From Rebecca billardiae RCC1528 (taxonomy: Eukaryota > Haptophyta): DNA of 64,000 nucleotides. Both the position numbers and the translations under genes were made by a program. The stretch is taken from positions 868,001 to 932,000 of the forward strand of contig OZ251223.1 of NCBI GenBank assembly GCA_965240325.2, read 5' to 3'. Below, in pieces: positions 10,231 to 20,262 of the stretch; the first letter of the stretch is position 1; every line of letters starts with the position of its first letter. Under the pieces are notes generated by a model, which was not told the DNA's origin, made no database searches, and saw nothing but the letters and a program-made list of their open reading frames with translations.

Positions 10231-12180
10231 ATGCGGCGACCCACCGGGGGCGTGCTCGTGCTGTGCGTGCAGCTGGCGTCATGCTGGGTCACCCTCCCCA
10301 CCGACTTCACCGAGCGCAAGGTCGCATGGCCCACGCCAGAGAACATGCTGGTGCGCGCACGGCTGCGGACAGCAGCCATTGCTTGCGCGCCTTCTCGGCT
10401 CGCGCGGAGCGCCGCGCGGAGCAGGCGTCCGCGCTGGCATCGCGTGCGCCCGAGCAATGCGCTCGTCGCGCCGGCTTCTACGCGCGCCTCTGGTCCGGGC
10501 CCCCGCTCCTGCACCTCACGCGTCGTGTGGACGCGTCGATCCATCCGCGGCTCCTGCTGCTGCCACCCCGCGCCCCCGCGCAGAGTGACAATGGACTCGG
10601 CGGTGGTCTCGCGTACGCAGTCGACCCGAACTTCTGTGATAATATCCTCCCGATGTTCAAGGAGGATGACGGCGGCGAGATCCCCATCATGCGATTCGTC
10701 ACCTGCGAGGTGCGCGCCCGCGCGGTCAGATCGCTGGCAGCGCCCCGGCTGATCCATCCGCGCGGTGTGAGCGCGGCTTGCTGACCCGGCGCGCCCGGCG
10801 CGCGGCCGCGACGACGCGCAGGAGATCAATGACTCGATCGCGCGCGCGATGACCACGTGGTCCCTCAACCACCCGTACCTCGACTTCTACAACGTGACGG
10901 ACGAGTGCAACGCGGAGGACAACGGCCTCAACTGCTCGCTCGCCGAGCTCTACATCCAGGCGCAGCAGCCGACAGCCGACAGCACCGACGTGGCGGCCTT
11001 CGTGCTGCACAACCCGACCGACGCGGGGCGGTACTACGGCGATAAGACGTGGCAGACGGGCGTGCGCATGCCGTCGGGCGAGACGGTCGAGGACGACTGG
11101 GTGATCCAGTTCACCACGATGACCTTCCACAACCACATCTGCTGGTACCTCGACGAGACGTTCTGCGCCAAGTTCCGGATCCTGAACGAGAACCTCGACG
11201 CGACGCTCCTCATGCAGTTCATCATCTGGGGCGTCTGGGCCCTCTCCTTCCTCATCCTCTTCCTGCGCATCGCGCAGATCTTCTTCTTTGTCTTCCGGTT
11301 TGGCGCCAAGACGGGCTTCAAGCGCGCGGTCCAGTCACAGGCGAAGGACATGCTGTATACCTACGTGCTGCTCTTCTGCCTGATCTCGCCGCCCATCATC
11401 TGGTTCAAGATCTTCATCCCGTGCCTCACCTGCTACGACTTTGAGGCCACCGCCGCGCACGAGATCGGCCACGTGCTCGGCTTCACGCACCCGGACTCGT
11501 TCCCCAAGGTGCACCGCGTGGAGAAGAAGAACTTCGAGGAGTCCATCTGCGAATCGAGGTACCTCGACCCGGACTTCTCGGACTCGCAGGTGACGCTCTC
11601 GCCCAGCGACCCCGACATCAACGACTCGATCATGTTCCACCTCACCACGAAGAAGTCCAAGTGCGTCACGCAGCTCCAGCGCGCGCGCCCCTCCGGCCGC
11701 AGGGGCACCGGCCGCGCCCCCGCGCTCACCACACGCGCGCTGCCCCCTCTCGGGCGTCCCACGCGCAGGTCGTGCCTCACGCACAACGACCTGCAGGGCC
11801 TGCTCTTCCAATACCCCGTGTGCAACAGCGACCTCATCCGCACGGGCGAGGTCTCCATCTGCGTCAAGCAGCGGCGCAACATCGGCTGGGTACGATTCCT
11901 CACCGCGACCGTGCCGCCGTTCGTCTTTGCGTCCCTCGGCGTCTTCATCCTCGTGCAGATCGCGCTCTACTACGAGAATAAGGAGCAGACGAAGAACCGC
12001 TGGAAGCTCGCCGGCATGGCGGCCGTGCAGGAGGGCCGCAAGCGCAAGGAGGAGGGCGAGCGCAAAACGTCCATCTTCTCGGGCAGGCGGCTGTCGCAGT
12101 TCGGCACGATGGGAGGGACGAAGCGGGAGGGCTCGGTGTTTGGTCTCGGCGTCGCGCGAAAGGCCTCCGGCGCAAAGTGA
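10231..12180 (+). CDS. Membrane metzincin zinc metalloprotease
   Basis: Four exons are inferred: 10231-10350, 10584-10709, 10822-11660 and 11769-12180, giving 498 residues. The start carries a signal peptide (VLVLCVQLASCWVTLP). The zinc site is HEIGHVLGFTHP (H295, E296, H299, H305), and SIMFH at about 351-355 is the Met-turn, placing it in the matrixin/metzincin clan. Unusually, two hydrophobic helices (about 211-240 and 259-282) precede the zinc site directly, and a third (about 403-430) follows, leaving a basic C-terminal tail. The HExxH is thus close to the membrane. Introns start GTGCGCGC, GTGCGCGC and GTGCGTCA; the last is 108 bp and stop-free, so retention would stay in frame. The substrate is unknown. 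It is divergent from ClpB. Confidence 0.8.
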
Positions 12181-12535
12181 GGTGGTGGCACACAGTGGAG
12201 CGCGCACCCGCGCATCGCACCACTTCCCCGGCCGCGCGAGCGTAGGCTGCGGAGGACGGAGGTGCCGGCGGCGAGCATGCGTTGCGTCACACGTCTTATG
12301 TCCGACGACTTGAGTGTCACTTCTCGGGGGGCACCTCCGACGATTCATTCAGTGCCTCGCCGCCAGCCCGCCGGCGCCAGGCACCGCTGATACAATAGAC
12401 AGGTACAACTGATGACGACACCGCCGCAGGTGCTATCACTAAATTCGGTAGTCATTGGCCATCAAAATAATTATTACTATAGATTATAATAATTGAATTA
12501 TAGCTAAAGCTATACTAGTCAGTTCGGATGTATTA
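12181..12535. other. Intergenic 3' flank, no gene seen
   Basis: GC-rich sequence immediately after the protease gives way to an AT-rich patch (about 12440-12535, ataattattactatagatta). No open frame, RNA gene or polyadenylation signal could be identified with confidence. Confidence 0.5.
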
Positions 12536-12612
12536 AATAATATATATATATGACCGCGTTCCGCGGTCCTTTTCCGTAGAACGAACGTAGTTCGGGGCCC
12601 GCGGTGGCGGTG
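12536..12612 (+). repeat. Dispersed repeat R2, copy a (palindromic core)
   Basis: This stretch, with aataatatatatatgaccgc, the palindrome gaccgcgttccgcggtc (12550-12566), ccttttc and ggggcccgcggtgg, is repeated in reverse complement at 40084-40159. The pair shares about 75 bp with substitutions and looks like the terminus of a mobile element. Confidence 0.7.
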
Positions 12613-12764
12613 CACCCTCCGTCGCAGTCGTCCCGTACACGTGTAACTAGACTCCATCCAGCGGCGCGCCGCCCCAGCGCCGCGCCGCCGCCGGCGTGCG
12701 CCGAGTGTGGATGTCGGTCGTCGGCCGAGCTGCCCTCATCACAGACGGCCCTTACCTGACCCCC

Positions 12765-13285
12765 TGCGCGTGCGCGACGGCCGACAGGCGGATGCGACTC
12801 GGCGTGATCGACGCACGAGCGCGACTCTTGCACGCCAGGCCACCGGCGGAGCTGACTGACAGCCAGGGAGCCGGACGGCGCGGGACCGCGCGGATTCGAC
12901 CGTTCGTTCGGGCCTGCCGCTGACCGTCGTCGCCGCGACGCCAGCAGCGCAGGAGTAGATGATCTGCAGGTCAGTAGGGTTCGACCTGCGCGCCTGCGCG
13001 ACGGCCGACAGGCGGGCGCGAGGCGTGAGCGACGCATGAGCGCGACTCTACGTGCACACCAGGCACCACGCGGCCGAGCTGACTGACCGCGAGCCAGGGA
13101 GCACGGTGCGAGCAGCCATGCAGCACCGGTGCTTGCGCGCGCCGCGCGTGCACGGGGTGACACACCTCGGTCAGGCTCGGCACGCGTCGCAGAGGCACGG
13201 CCAGCTCTGGGCACGCCAGGCGCCCAGGCCACGCGGAGGCTGACAGCCACGGGGAGCCGACGGCGCGCGGGGCCGCGGCCAGTTC
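12765..13285. repeat. Three degenerate copies of a roughly 120-220 bp unit
   Basis: The motif series tgcgcgacggccgacaggcg, gacgca(c/t)gagcgcgactct, caccaggc-like and gagctgactgac ... gccagggag appears at about 12768-12895 and 12992-13110; a weaker third copy (ccagctctgggcacgccagg ... ctgacagccacggggagcc) covers about 13198-13285. No coding function is apparent. Confidence 0.55.
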
Positions 13286-13289
13286 CGAG

Positions 13290-14022
13290 TTCGACTTGCG
13301 CCTGCTCTGAAGAAGAGTTCTGGGAGACCCTGGCGGAGAGGCATGGCAAGGGGGGCGTGTGGTGAAGTCGGAGACTCAGAGATCGATCAGTCCGGCATCA
13401 TGCGCCGCTGCCCCCGAGCTTGCGAGAGCCCGAACACAGGGCGGCGGCTGCGGCGGCGGCGGCGCGGCCGCGCGGCCGGCCGCGCAGGCATCGACAGGGC
13501 GCGGCAGGGGCGTGCGGAGTGACTAGTGAGCGGGCACGAACGCGATGTCGACGGCCGTCGGGACCCGCCGCAGACGCGCGCTCCAGGCGCCACTCGGCAC
13601 TCGCCACGCGCACCTGCCCATCGAGCGCCCCCTAGGGCTAGTGCGGACCAACCAAGAGTCGTCGCGGCTCGCTCGCCACCCCAGAAGAAACCTGCACACG
13701 TCGTCCTTGCGACGGCGGCAGGTTTTGAGCTCGCCAGCTCGGTAAGTCAGTGACTATGGAATGGGCTGGCAACGAATAGCTGCGCGGGTATTTTCAATAA
13801 GGCTTGCGGGTTTTAGACTCTAGATACCAACCGCCGCGAAGCCAAGTTCATATTCATCAACTGATCAAGGCGGAGGCAAACTATCACACATGAACGAGAG
13901 TCTACCCACAAAATTTACCCAGCCTGGCACATTTGGGCGTGGGTTTCGTTGATTCCTCTGTTCACTATTCAAGACGGCGGCCGCGTCCTTTTTCGACGCT
14001 AATGCACCTGTAAGGAAGTCTC
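13290..14022. other. Intergenic, no gene seen
   Basis: This region contains short GC-rich open frames (13387-13753) without domain-like composition. From about 13760 the base composition becomes balanced. Nothing here supports a gene. Confidence 0.45.
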
Positions 14023-14161
14023 AAAATCGAAACTCGGTCTCCTCCAGCCCTAAAAAATCGCCCCCCGTCCCTTTTTTCTTGATCAAAGATCTTTTTGAAA
14101 CGTGGTTCGGGCCCGCTGGTGCGGGCTCCACGCTGCGCGCTCCGCCCTGCACCGCGGGCCA
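14023..14161 (-). repeat. Dispersed repeat R3, copy a
   Basis: About 140 bp, from tcgaaactcggtctcctcca to gccctgcaccgcgggccat, recur in reverse complement at 38878-39040. Copy a has one cgccccccgtccc unit where the other copy has two. A palindromic gatcaaagatctttttgaaa segment lies in the centre. Copy a directly abuts a retroelement terminus at 14162. Confidence 0.85.
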
Positions 14162-14280
14162 TTAACGACGTGGACGTGGCCGGTATGCAACGGGCAGGCG
14201 TCAGAGTCAGCAGCAAGCTGTAGCAGCAGATGGCGAGCAGCAGAGACAAACACCACTGATGTCTGATCAGCGCTCCTCGC
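14162..14280 (-). mobile_element. Retroelement 3' terminal fragment
   Basis: The sequence ttaacgacgtgg, tatgcaacgggcaggcgtca, agcaagctgtagcagca and gatcagcgctcctcgc matches 970-1068 with small indels. It is the 3' noncoding end of the same retroelement family, here without a TA tract and joined to repeat R3. Confidence 0.7.
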
Positions 14281-14745
14281 GCCCGCTAATTTTAAATACG
14301 ACATAAATGTATATGACGATGTACTCATCATAATAAGCCTCCTATACTCTATAGTCTTCGCCGCGGAGAGTGATCGCACTCGCAGACTCCGGCTCAGACT
14401 CAGAGTCACAGAAGTCAGCCGATAATATCCGGGCGATAACGAACCGAGTCGCGTTAAATCTAAGTTAATTTATGATGATTATGAACGACGAATAAATAAA
14501 CTACGATAAGTCTGCTTTTGACAGCCATTCACTCTCCGTCTCTCGAGAGTAACTAGAAGTAGAACTCGAGTACCGGCGCGCATCATAGGTGGCTAGGTCC
14601 AGCCGACAGTCCTGAGTCCAGGTCGGAGCACTCCCGGTCTGCTGTCTCCGCCGGGTGCCAGCCAGATCCGGATTCCGGGCCGAGCCCGAGATGTCAGATG
14701 ACATGGCCCAACAGCGGTCATGGCATGATGACGCGCGCCACGATG
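14281..14745. other. Intergenic, no gene seen
   Basis: AT-richer sequence with ctcagactcagagtcacag simple-sequence character and an AT-rich patch at 14440-14510. A 97-residue minus-strand open frame (14501-14794) overlaps the zinc-finger gene end and has no recognisable features. Confidence 0.45.
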
Positions 14746-15447
14746 TCATGGGAGAGGAGCGCTGTCGCTGGAGAAGTCTGCCAGGCTCGTGCACCCTGCT
14801 CTGAGCGCGTCGGCGGCGGGACCACCGACGCCGCTGAGGTCGGGGTACCTGTCACACACTGTGGCGATGCCGTCAGCCGTTGTGACCGTAGCCCGGAACC
14901 CATTTCGCGAGGGAGGTGTGCACACTCTCAGGTGAGCGCTCAGCCGTTCAGGGTGCAGCAGGCGCCCACAGTTGCTGCATGCGACCCGAGAAAGAACCGC
15001 TGCATCCGCGTTGTGGCCGCCATCATCAACGAGGCGTTGCATCTCCGACCAGTGCGCAGCTGTGCTTGGAAGCGCTCCCGCTGCAGTGACCGTCGGGCGG
15101 AAGCTAGCCACCGTCGTCCGTGCGCATACGCGAAGATGCACAGGTAGCCTTTGCGGATGGAACTTGCGCCCACACTGCTCGCATAGCACGCGCTCGATGC
15201 CCTCCACGACCTCGGCACTGGCTAGCGCTGAGGCATCGAAGCGGTCTGCCACAGTGGGTAGTGCGTCCGCACGCGTGACGGTCGGCCGAAAGCCGCGGGA
15301 GGAGGCCGGCTCACACCTGCGGAGATGCGCGCGCAGCTTGTCCGCGAAGAATCGCCGGCCACAGTTCGGGCATGGCTCCAGGTCCCACTGGCTCGCATCA
15401 TCCGCTGCTGGTGCAGCGACGAGTCTGATGTCAGCGACGACGTCCAT
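14746..15447 (-). CDS. Triple C2HC zinc-finger protein (ZC2HC-like)
   Basis: The 233-residue protein carries three regularly spaced units: CPNCGRRFFADKLRAHLRRC (about 26-45), CEQCGRKFHPQRLPVHLRVC (about 89-108) and CSNCGRLLHPERLSAHLRVC (about 157-176). Each has the C-x2-C-x12-H-x3-C ligand pattern of the C2HC_2 family (zf-C2HC_2, as in ZC2HC1 proteins). After each finger comes a repeated FRPTVT/FRATVT segment, so the protein evolved by duplication of a module of about 65 residues. The role is not established; related proteins occur in flagellated organisms. It is single-exon and divergent from the flavin monooxygenase with 410 bp between starts. Confidence 0.82.
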   Translation of the reverse strand: MDVVADIRLVAAPAADDASQWDLEPCPNCGRRFFADKLRAHLRRCEPASSRGFRPTVTRADALPTVADRFDASALASAEVVEGIERVLCEQCGRKFHPQRLPVHLRVCARTTVASFRPTVTAAGALPSTAAHWSEMQRLVDDGGHNADAAVLSRVACSNCGRLLHPERLSAHLRVCTPPSRNGFRATVTTADGIATVCDRYPDLSGVGGPAADALRAGCTSLADFSSDSAPLP

Positions 15448-15857
15448 CGTGTCGTTGATGGGCGTAGTAGTACCTTACGCAGTGAGTTTTGAATTCGTCG
15501 TATCAAAATGATTACGGTGCGGTTAACCGTACGTACCACTTGATTGCCATCAATCAATCCAATGTCAAGGCTTCCCGGTCGCGGGAGCTTCGCGTTTCTG
15601 AGATTGGCGAAGATTGCGCGGTTGCGACATTTTGTGTAATTTTCAGGCCGTAGAGATGGGCGCTGATGACAATGGAGATTCTCGATTCCCGGGTAACTTG
15701 GCCACATTCACAGCGATTCTACCAGTGCGATCCAGTGATTGGTCCTTTCCAACGCCTGTGGCTTCGGGGAGCTACCAAAGCGGTTCATCACGAACCTCGG
15801 CCCGCAAACGCCGCTTGCAAGCGCCGAGCCCGCGCGGACCGCGGGAAGCAACTCGTC
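15448..15857. promoter_or_regulatory. Shared intergenic region zinc finger / monooxygenase
   Basis: 410 bp lie between the two start codons, markedly less GC-rich than the flanking genes. No specific promoter element could be named. The in-frame extension of the monooxygenase to 15666 runs through this region and seems not to be coding. Confidence 0.4.
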
Positions 15858-17168
15858 ATGCGCAACGCAATCCTCCTGCTGCTCCCCGCGGCGACAACGC
15901 CACGCGCTACGCCACGCGCCGTGGACGTTGCCATCATCGGAGGTGGACCGTGCGGCCTCGCCACCGCGCTTGCCCTCAGCCAGGCACCATGCCTCCGTGG
16001 GCGGCGCGTCGCGATCTACGAGCGCGATTCGCTCGAGACAAACAAGGGCGCGGCGCTTGCGCTGTCCAAGCCCGGCTGGGCAGCGCTGGAGACGCTCGAC
16101 GCCGAGGCCGCGACCCGCATTCGCGCACTCGGCGCGCCCGTCACGCGCATCCGGGCCCGCGCCCTCGACGGCTCCCCACTTGCACCGCGCGTGGAGCGCA
16201 TGCAGAAGGCGGCGGCGGGCTACGCGCGGCAAGCTGCGATCAATGCCGGGCTCGCGCGTGACGAGCGGCAGCGCACGCACCTGTGGAGCGACGTCAGAGG
16301 TGTACTCGCCGAGCGCGTCCGCGAGCAGCTCGGCCCCGATGCGCTCCACCTCGCACACCCTCTTGTGGCCATCGCCGAGCGCGCACCCTCGGACGGCGTC
16401 GACCTGACGTTCAGGCCCGCCGACGACGGGGCGGAGGAGCGCGTGCGGGCCGAGATCGTGCTGGCGTGTGATGGCGCGAGCTCGATGGTCCGCCGCCTGG
16501 CACCGGCAGGCCCTCGCGCGAGCGAGCTGCTGCTGGGCACGGGCAAGACGGCGTGGCGAGGGATTGCCCCGAGCGCGCATGCGCGCGGCATCGTCACCCG
16601 CTTCGCTGGGGCGAGCAAGAGCGGCCCGATGCTCGGCCTCACGTTCCCGGCAGGCCCGGGGCGCGGCGTGAGCTGGACGGTGACTGGGTCCAGCCCGCCT
16701 GGCCGAGCCGCGGATGCCGAGCACGCGCGCGAGCGCCTGCTCCGCGCCCTGCCGCCCGATATGTGCGCGCAGCTGCGCGACGTGATCCACGCCTCCCCGT
16801 GCGTCCTCGAGCACAAGATCGTGGTGCGCGACTTTGAGCAGCCGTGGAGCAGCGGCTGCGAGCGCATCGCGTACATGGGCGACGCTGCGCATCCGCTCCG
16901 GCCCACGGGCGAGGGCACTGCACTCGCCTTCGAGGACGCGGTTGTTCTTGGCGAGATTGCGCACGCCGTCCCGTCGGCAGCGGAATTCCTGAGTGGCAGC
17001 ATGCTGCGCGAATTCGAGGCGAGGCGGCTGCCGCGCGTTCGGGCGGTGTCAGAGGAGACCAGCGCACTCGCCAATCGCGCGTACGTGCGCGCGCCATCAC
17101 CACGCTCCGCAGCTAATGCCGAGCCGGCGCGCGTGCATGCGACGACTGCCGGAACACGCCGCCCCTGA
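15858..17168 (+). CDS. FAD-dependent aromatic-ring-type monooxygenase
   Basis: The 436-residue protein has the Rossmann FAD motif VDVAIIGGGPCGLATALAL (about residues 22-40), the central DG motif region (EIVLACDGASSMVRRLA) and the second FAD motif GDAAHPLRPTGEGTALAFED, defining the PHBH/UbiH flavoprotein hydroxylase family. Such enzymes use NAD(P)H and oxygen to hydroxylate small aromatic or isoprenoid substrates; the substrate cannot be read here. The N-terminal MRNAILLLLPAATTPRATPR could be a targeting leader. An in-frame ATG at 15666 would add 64 unlikely residues. The last 30 residues (after ANRAY) lose family character and begin with gtgcgcgcgc at 17084, the local donor consensus, so a missed terminal intron is possible. 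Confidence 0.85.
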   Translation: MRNAILLLLPAATTPRATPRAVDVAIIGGGPCGLATALALSQAPCLRGRRVAIYERDSLETNKGAALALSKPGWAALETLDAEAATRIRALGAPVTRIRARALDGSPLAPRVERMQKAAAGYARQAAINAGLARDERQRTHLWSDVRGVLAERVREQLGPDALHLAHPLVAIAERAPSDGVDLTFRPADDGAEERVRAEIVLACDGASSMVRRLAPAGPRASELLLGTGKTAWRGIAPSAHARGIVTRFAGASKSGPMLGLTFPAGPGRGVSWTVTGSSPPGRAADAEHARERLLRALPPDMCAQLRDVIHASPCVLEHKIVVRDFEQPWSSGCERIAYMGDAAHPLRPTGEGTALAFEDAVVLGEIAHAVPSAAEFLSGSMLREFEARRLPRVRAVSEETSALANRAYVRAPSPRSAANAEPARVHATTAGTRRP

Positions 17169-18105
17169 ATACGCTACGACATCCTCCGGGCATCGCTCAC
17201 GCCGTGACATGGACATGGTGTGGGTCCGGGACCGGCTATAATCGCTCTTCTGATTAAAATAAACTTCCTCCGACAAACTCAGCAGCGGCATGATCAGCCT
17301 GGCACAACAATCAGATCTAGCTATAGTAACTTTATTATTAATGTATCGGTATTCATCAGTAGTACTAGTAGCCTCGGTAACTTAGCAGTATATACCGCGT
17401 TATACTGAGTCGATGACAGCCCGCGGCGACTTACGGCGAACGATCATCATCATCACTCACGCGAAGTGTCAAGTGAGTCCGAGTGACCGAGCTCAAGCTC
17501 AACGGAGTCCCGCCATACGCTTAGATACTAAGACGCGCCGCTGTTCAATGACTACAATGATCTTCATCAATTAGCACCGATCGAGTCTCAGCATAGTCTG
17601 CTGAGACGAGTGCGGAGTGAGTCGACGAGTCAATCAGTTAGCAGCTGTGATCAGTCGTCTAATTGGATGCTGACTCGCGATCGTCTTGAGCTGAGACACT
17701 GCACTCGCGATCGTGCACCACTTGTTTGTGAACAGTGTCGTCGTATTATAACGTCGTCATGACACTGCGGGCCGATGCGGCAATCACTCATGCAACGGGT
17801 CACCGGTCACTCGGTCGGGCAGCAGTGTCAGAGAGTAACTAGTTAGAGACAGAGTCAGCACTAGCACGGTGACGGTAGCAGCCGGATCGGGCAGCAGCCC
17901 AGGCTCGGGACAAAGTCGGCCTAGGCTACAAACTGTCAATGAGTCACAGTGTCAAAAAGTCACTGAGACAGTAACACCATCACTCCGCATAAAATGCATT
18001 ATAAATAATCTGACCGCATCATCAGGATCAGCGCTCCTCGCCGTCGTAGCTCAGCGAATCATCAATAAAACGATTGAACTACAATTCGATGAATTCAATT
18101 CCGAA
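17169..18105. other. Intergenic, simple-sequence rich
   Basis: About 940 bp with many short gagtcagt/actgagtc-type words (17400-17990) and AT-rich patches, but no gene-like open frame. The composition is clearly lower in GC than the genes around it. Confidence 0.5.
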
Positions 18106-18594
18106 CTAATGCTCATCGCCCGCGCGCGCATGGCGCACGTGCGCCCGGGGGCACGCGCCCGCGGCCGGGCGCTGCGTACGACGACTACTGTCAGACTGGG
18201 CACCAGTCCTCGGTGACACCGTTCCACAGGAGTCGCGGGTAAGTTTCCGCATCTACCCGCACGCCACCGGCGGAGGCACGATCTCACTACTACTATCTCG
18301 GCAGCCCCAAGCCCCGAGCCGGGTACTCCGGCCCGTCCGGGGCTGATCCATCATCTGATGATGTGACACCGTCCGCCTCGCCCCTTCGGGGCGGTCCTAG
18401 CCCCGCCTGGTCGCTTCCTGGTGGACCTATCGCCCACACGCGCGGTAGGGAGCACCCACGCTTCTTCTTCAGTCTAACAACTACTTCGAGACGACGGCTG
18501 ACGACGCGTGGCACCGCGACCACCGCGGCGGCTGCTACAGCTTGCTTACTCTGACGCTTGCCCGTTGCATACCAGTTAGTAGTTACCACGTCGT

Positions 18595-18651
<57 letters not shown>
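18106..18651 (+). mobile_element. Rearranged retroelement fragments with (AT)n tail
   Basis: Plus-strand 18106-18187 (ctcatcgcccgcgcgcgcat onward, encoding [18 protein letters not shown]) and 18480-18540 (acgacggctgacgacgcgtg) match the minus-strand retroelement at 1150-1275. The 3' end (cttgcccgttgcat, accacgtcgtt) follows at 18541-18596 and runs straight into an (AT)n tract at 18597-18651. A further piece of the 3' noncoding region (gatcagcgctcctcgccgtc) sits at about 18025-18045. The pieces are out of order relative to one another, so the copy is rearranged. The tail position matches that of the copies at 957 and 1684. Confidence 0.65.
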
Positions 18652-18653
<2 letters not shown>

Positions 18654-19135
18654 GCCATAAATAAGTATACTTATTAGTAAGGCATGATCCAATTTATTTT
18701 AATTAAATATTATTTTAATATATATATATATTAATTGTGCTGACACAATCACACAATTGACAGCAACATTCGGCTCACCGGGGCACGACCGGCATTCCTG
18801 GCCGTCCTTGCCATACCAGTCGTGACCGGCGGCGGCCACGGCACGGGCACGCGTCAGCCGACGGCCACGCCGCACGCATGGCCAGCTGAAACTACCCCGT
18901 ACCCGGAGGAGTCCGAGGACGCAGCGGAATGTGCCCTGTGCTCGGCAGCCCATGAAGTTGAGCTGCGCGAGTCCCGGCACACGGCTGCTACTCAAACAGG
19001 CGCGCGTGCACCCATTGGGCACGCGGACGCGCGTCCACGGCTGCGACCGCCGAGTCACCATGCGCTGCGCAGCGTGGTGCGCAGCGGGCCAAGCGGCGGG
19101 CAGCGCCGCCGCGGCGGACCCCCGACCGGGCGCGT
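18652..19135. other. 3' flank of RPL8, no gene seen
   Basis: An AT-rich patch (18660-18745) with two more TA runs is followed by GC-rich sequence. A minus-strand frame through 18780-18850 contains GHDWYGKDGQECRSCPGE, which looks protein-like but has no start or match I recognise. Confidence 0.4.
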
Positions 19136-20048
19136 CTAGCCCTCCTTGGTCTTCTGGAAGGACTTCTGGCCGCGGAGGCGGCCGGTTCGGCGCGCGGCGA
19201 TGAGGCCGACCTTCTGGCCGGGCGACGCCTGCCGCTTGCACGTCGACGGGTGGCCGATGTGCTGGTGGTTGCCACCGCCGTGCGGGTGCTCGACCGGGTT
19301 CATGGCGACGCCGCGCACCTTGGGCCACGAGTTGCGCTTCACCTTGTACTTGTGGTACGCGCGGCCGGCCTTCAGCATCGGCTTGTCGATGCGGCCGCCG
19401 CCCGCGACGATGCCCACCTGCGCGCGGCACTTCGCGTGGATCGTCTTCTTCATCCCCGACGGCAGGCGGATGCGCACCTTGCCGTTCTCAAGGACGTTGA
19501 TCACCTGCGCAAAGTCGCCCGATGCGCGCGCGTACGAGCCGCGGTCCGCCGGCTTGTGCTCGACGTTGCAGATGATCGTGCCCGGTGGCATCTCGCCCAC
19601 CGGCATCACGTTGCCCGGCACGAGCTCGGCTGCGCGGCGGCGCGACACGCACGGGCGCACGAGCACGCGTGAGATGTGCGGCGTGAGCAGAGAGCAAAGG
19701 TGCATCGCACCCCACGGCCTGCCGCCCTGCCCGGCCAGCACGGTGTCATCCCCCGGGCGGGCGCTCACCCTTCTTGCCGCAGTACACGGCCTGCCCCGTG
19801 TACATCCCCTCCGTCGCGACGAAGGTCTCCTTCGCCTTCTTGTACTTGTACGGGTTCCTGAAGTCCACGCGCGCGAGCGGCGCGCCACGGCCCGGGTCGT
19901 GCAGGATTTCTGTGATCACGCCCTTGATGTAGCCCTCGCGCTCCGCGAAGTCGAGCGCACGCAGCTTTGCCGCGCCCTTGCGGTAGTGCGTGTGCGACTT
20001 GAACACAGAGCCGCGGCCCTTCCGCTGCGCGCGGATCACGCGCCCCAT
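19136..20048 (-). CDS. RPL8: 60S ribosomal protein L8 (uL2)
   Basis: Two exons, 20048-19769 and 19629-19136, give 257 residues, the same length as the human protein. The sequence [31 protein letters not shown]-equivalent [40 protein letters not shown] and [13 protein letters not shown] are near-invariant uL2 segments. uL2 sits at the peptidyl-transferase centre of the large subunit, and the conserved GNHQHIG histidine that is modified in other eukaryotes is present. The 139-bp intron starts GTGAGC and ends CGCGCAG, and splicing restores [17 protein letters not shown]. It is divergent from the plastid PDZ protein, 214 bp between starts. Confidence 0.98.
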
Positions 20049-20262
20049 GGCTCACTCAACGAGGCGAGGGACGCACGCCACCCTGCTCGCCTTGCCACGC
20101 GGCTCCTGCAGGGCCGGACGCGGGTTTGGGAGCCCCGGATTTCAGATTGTCTGTCCGGAGCTACGCGAGTCCGGCTGGCAGGGTCTGGACGTTCACAGGC
20201 GCAAGCTTCTCGAAGGCGCGCGACACTGGCGGCAGGCCGAACGGATCGGAATCCATCACATC

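Noticed and set aside
14501-14794. 97-residue minus-strand open frame overlapping the zinc-finger gene end
   Set aside because: No protein-like features and it overlaps the better-supported gene in another frame.
17084-17168. Terminal intron in the flavin monooxygenase
   Set aside because: A GTGCGCGCGC donor-like word is present at 17084, but no acceptor downstream gives a convincing continuation, so I kept the single-exon model and noted the doubt.
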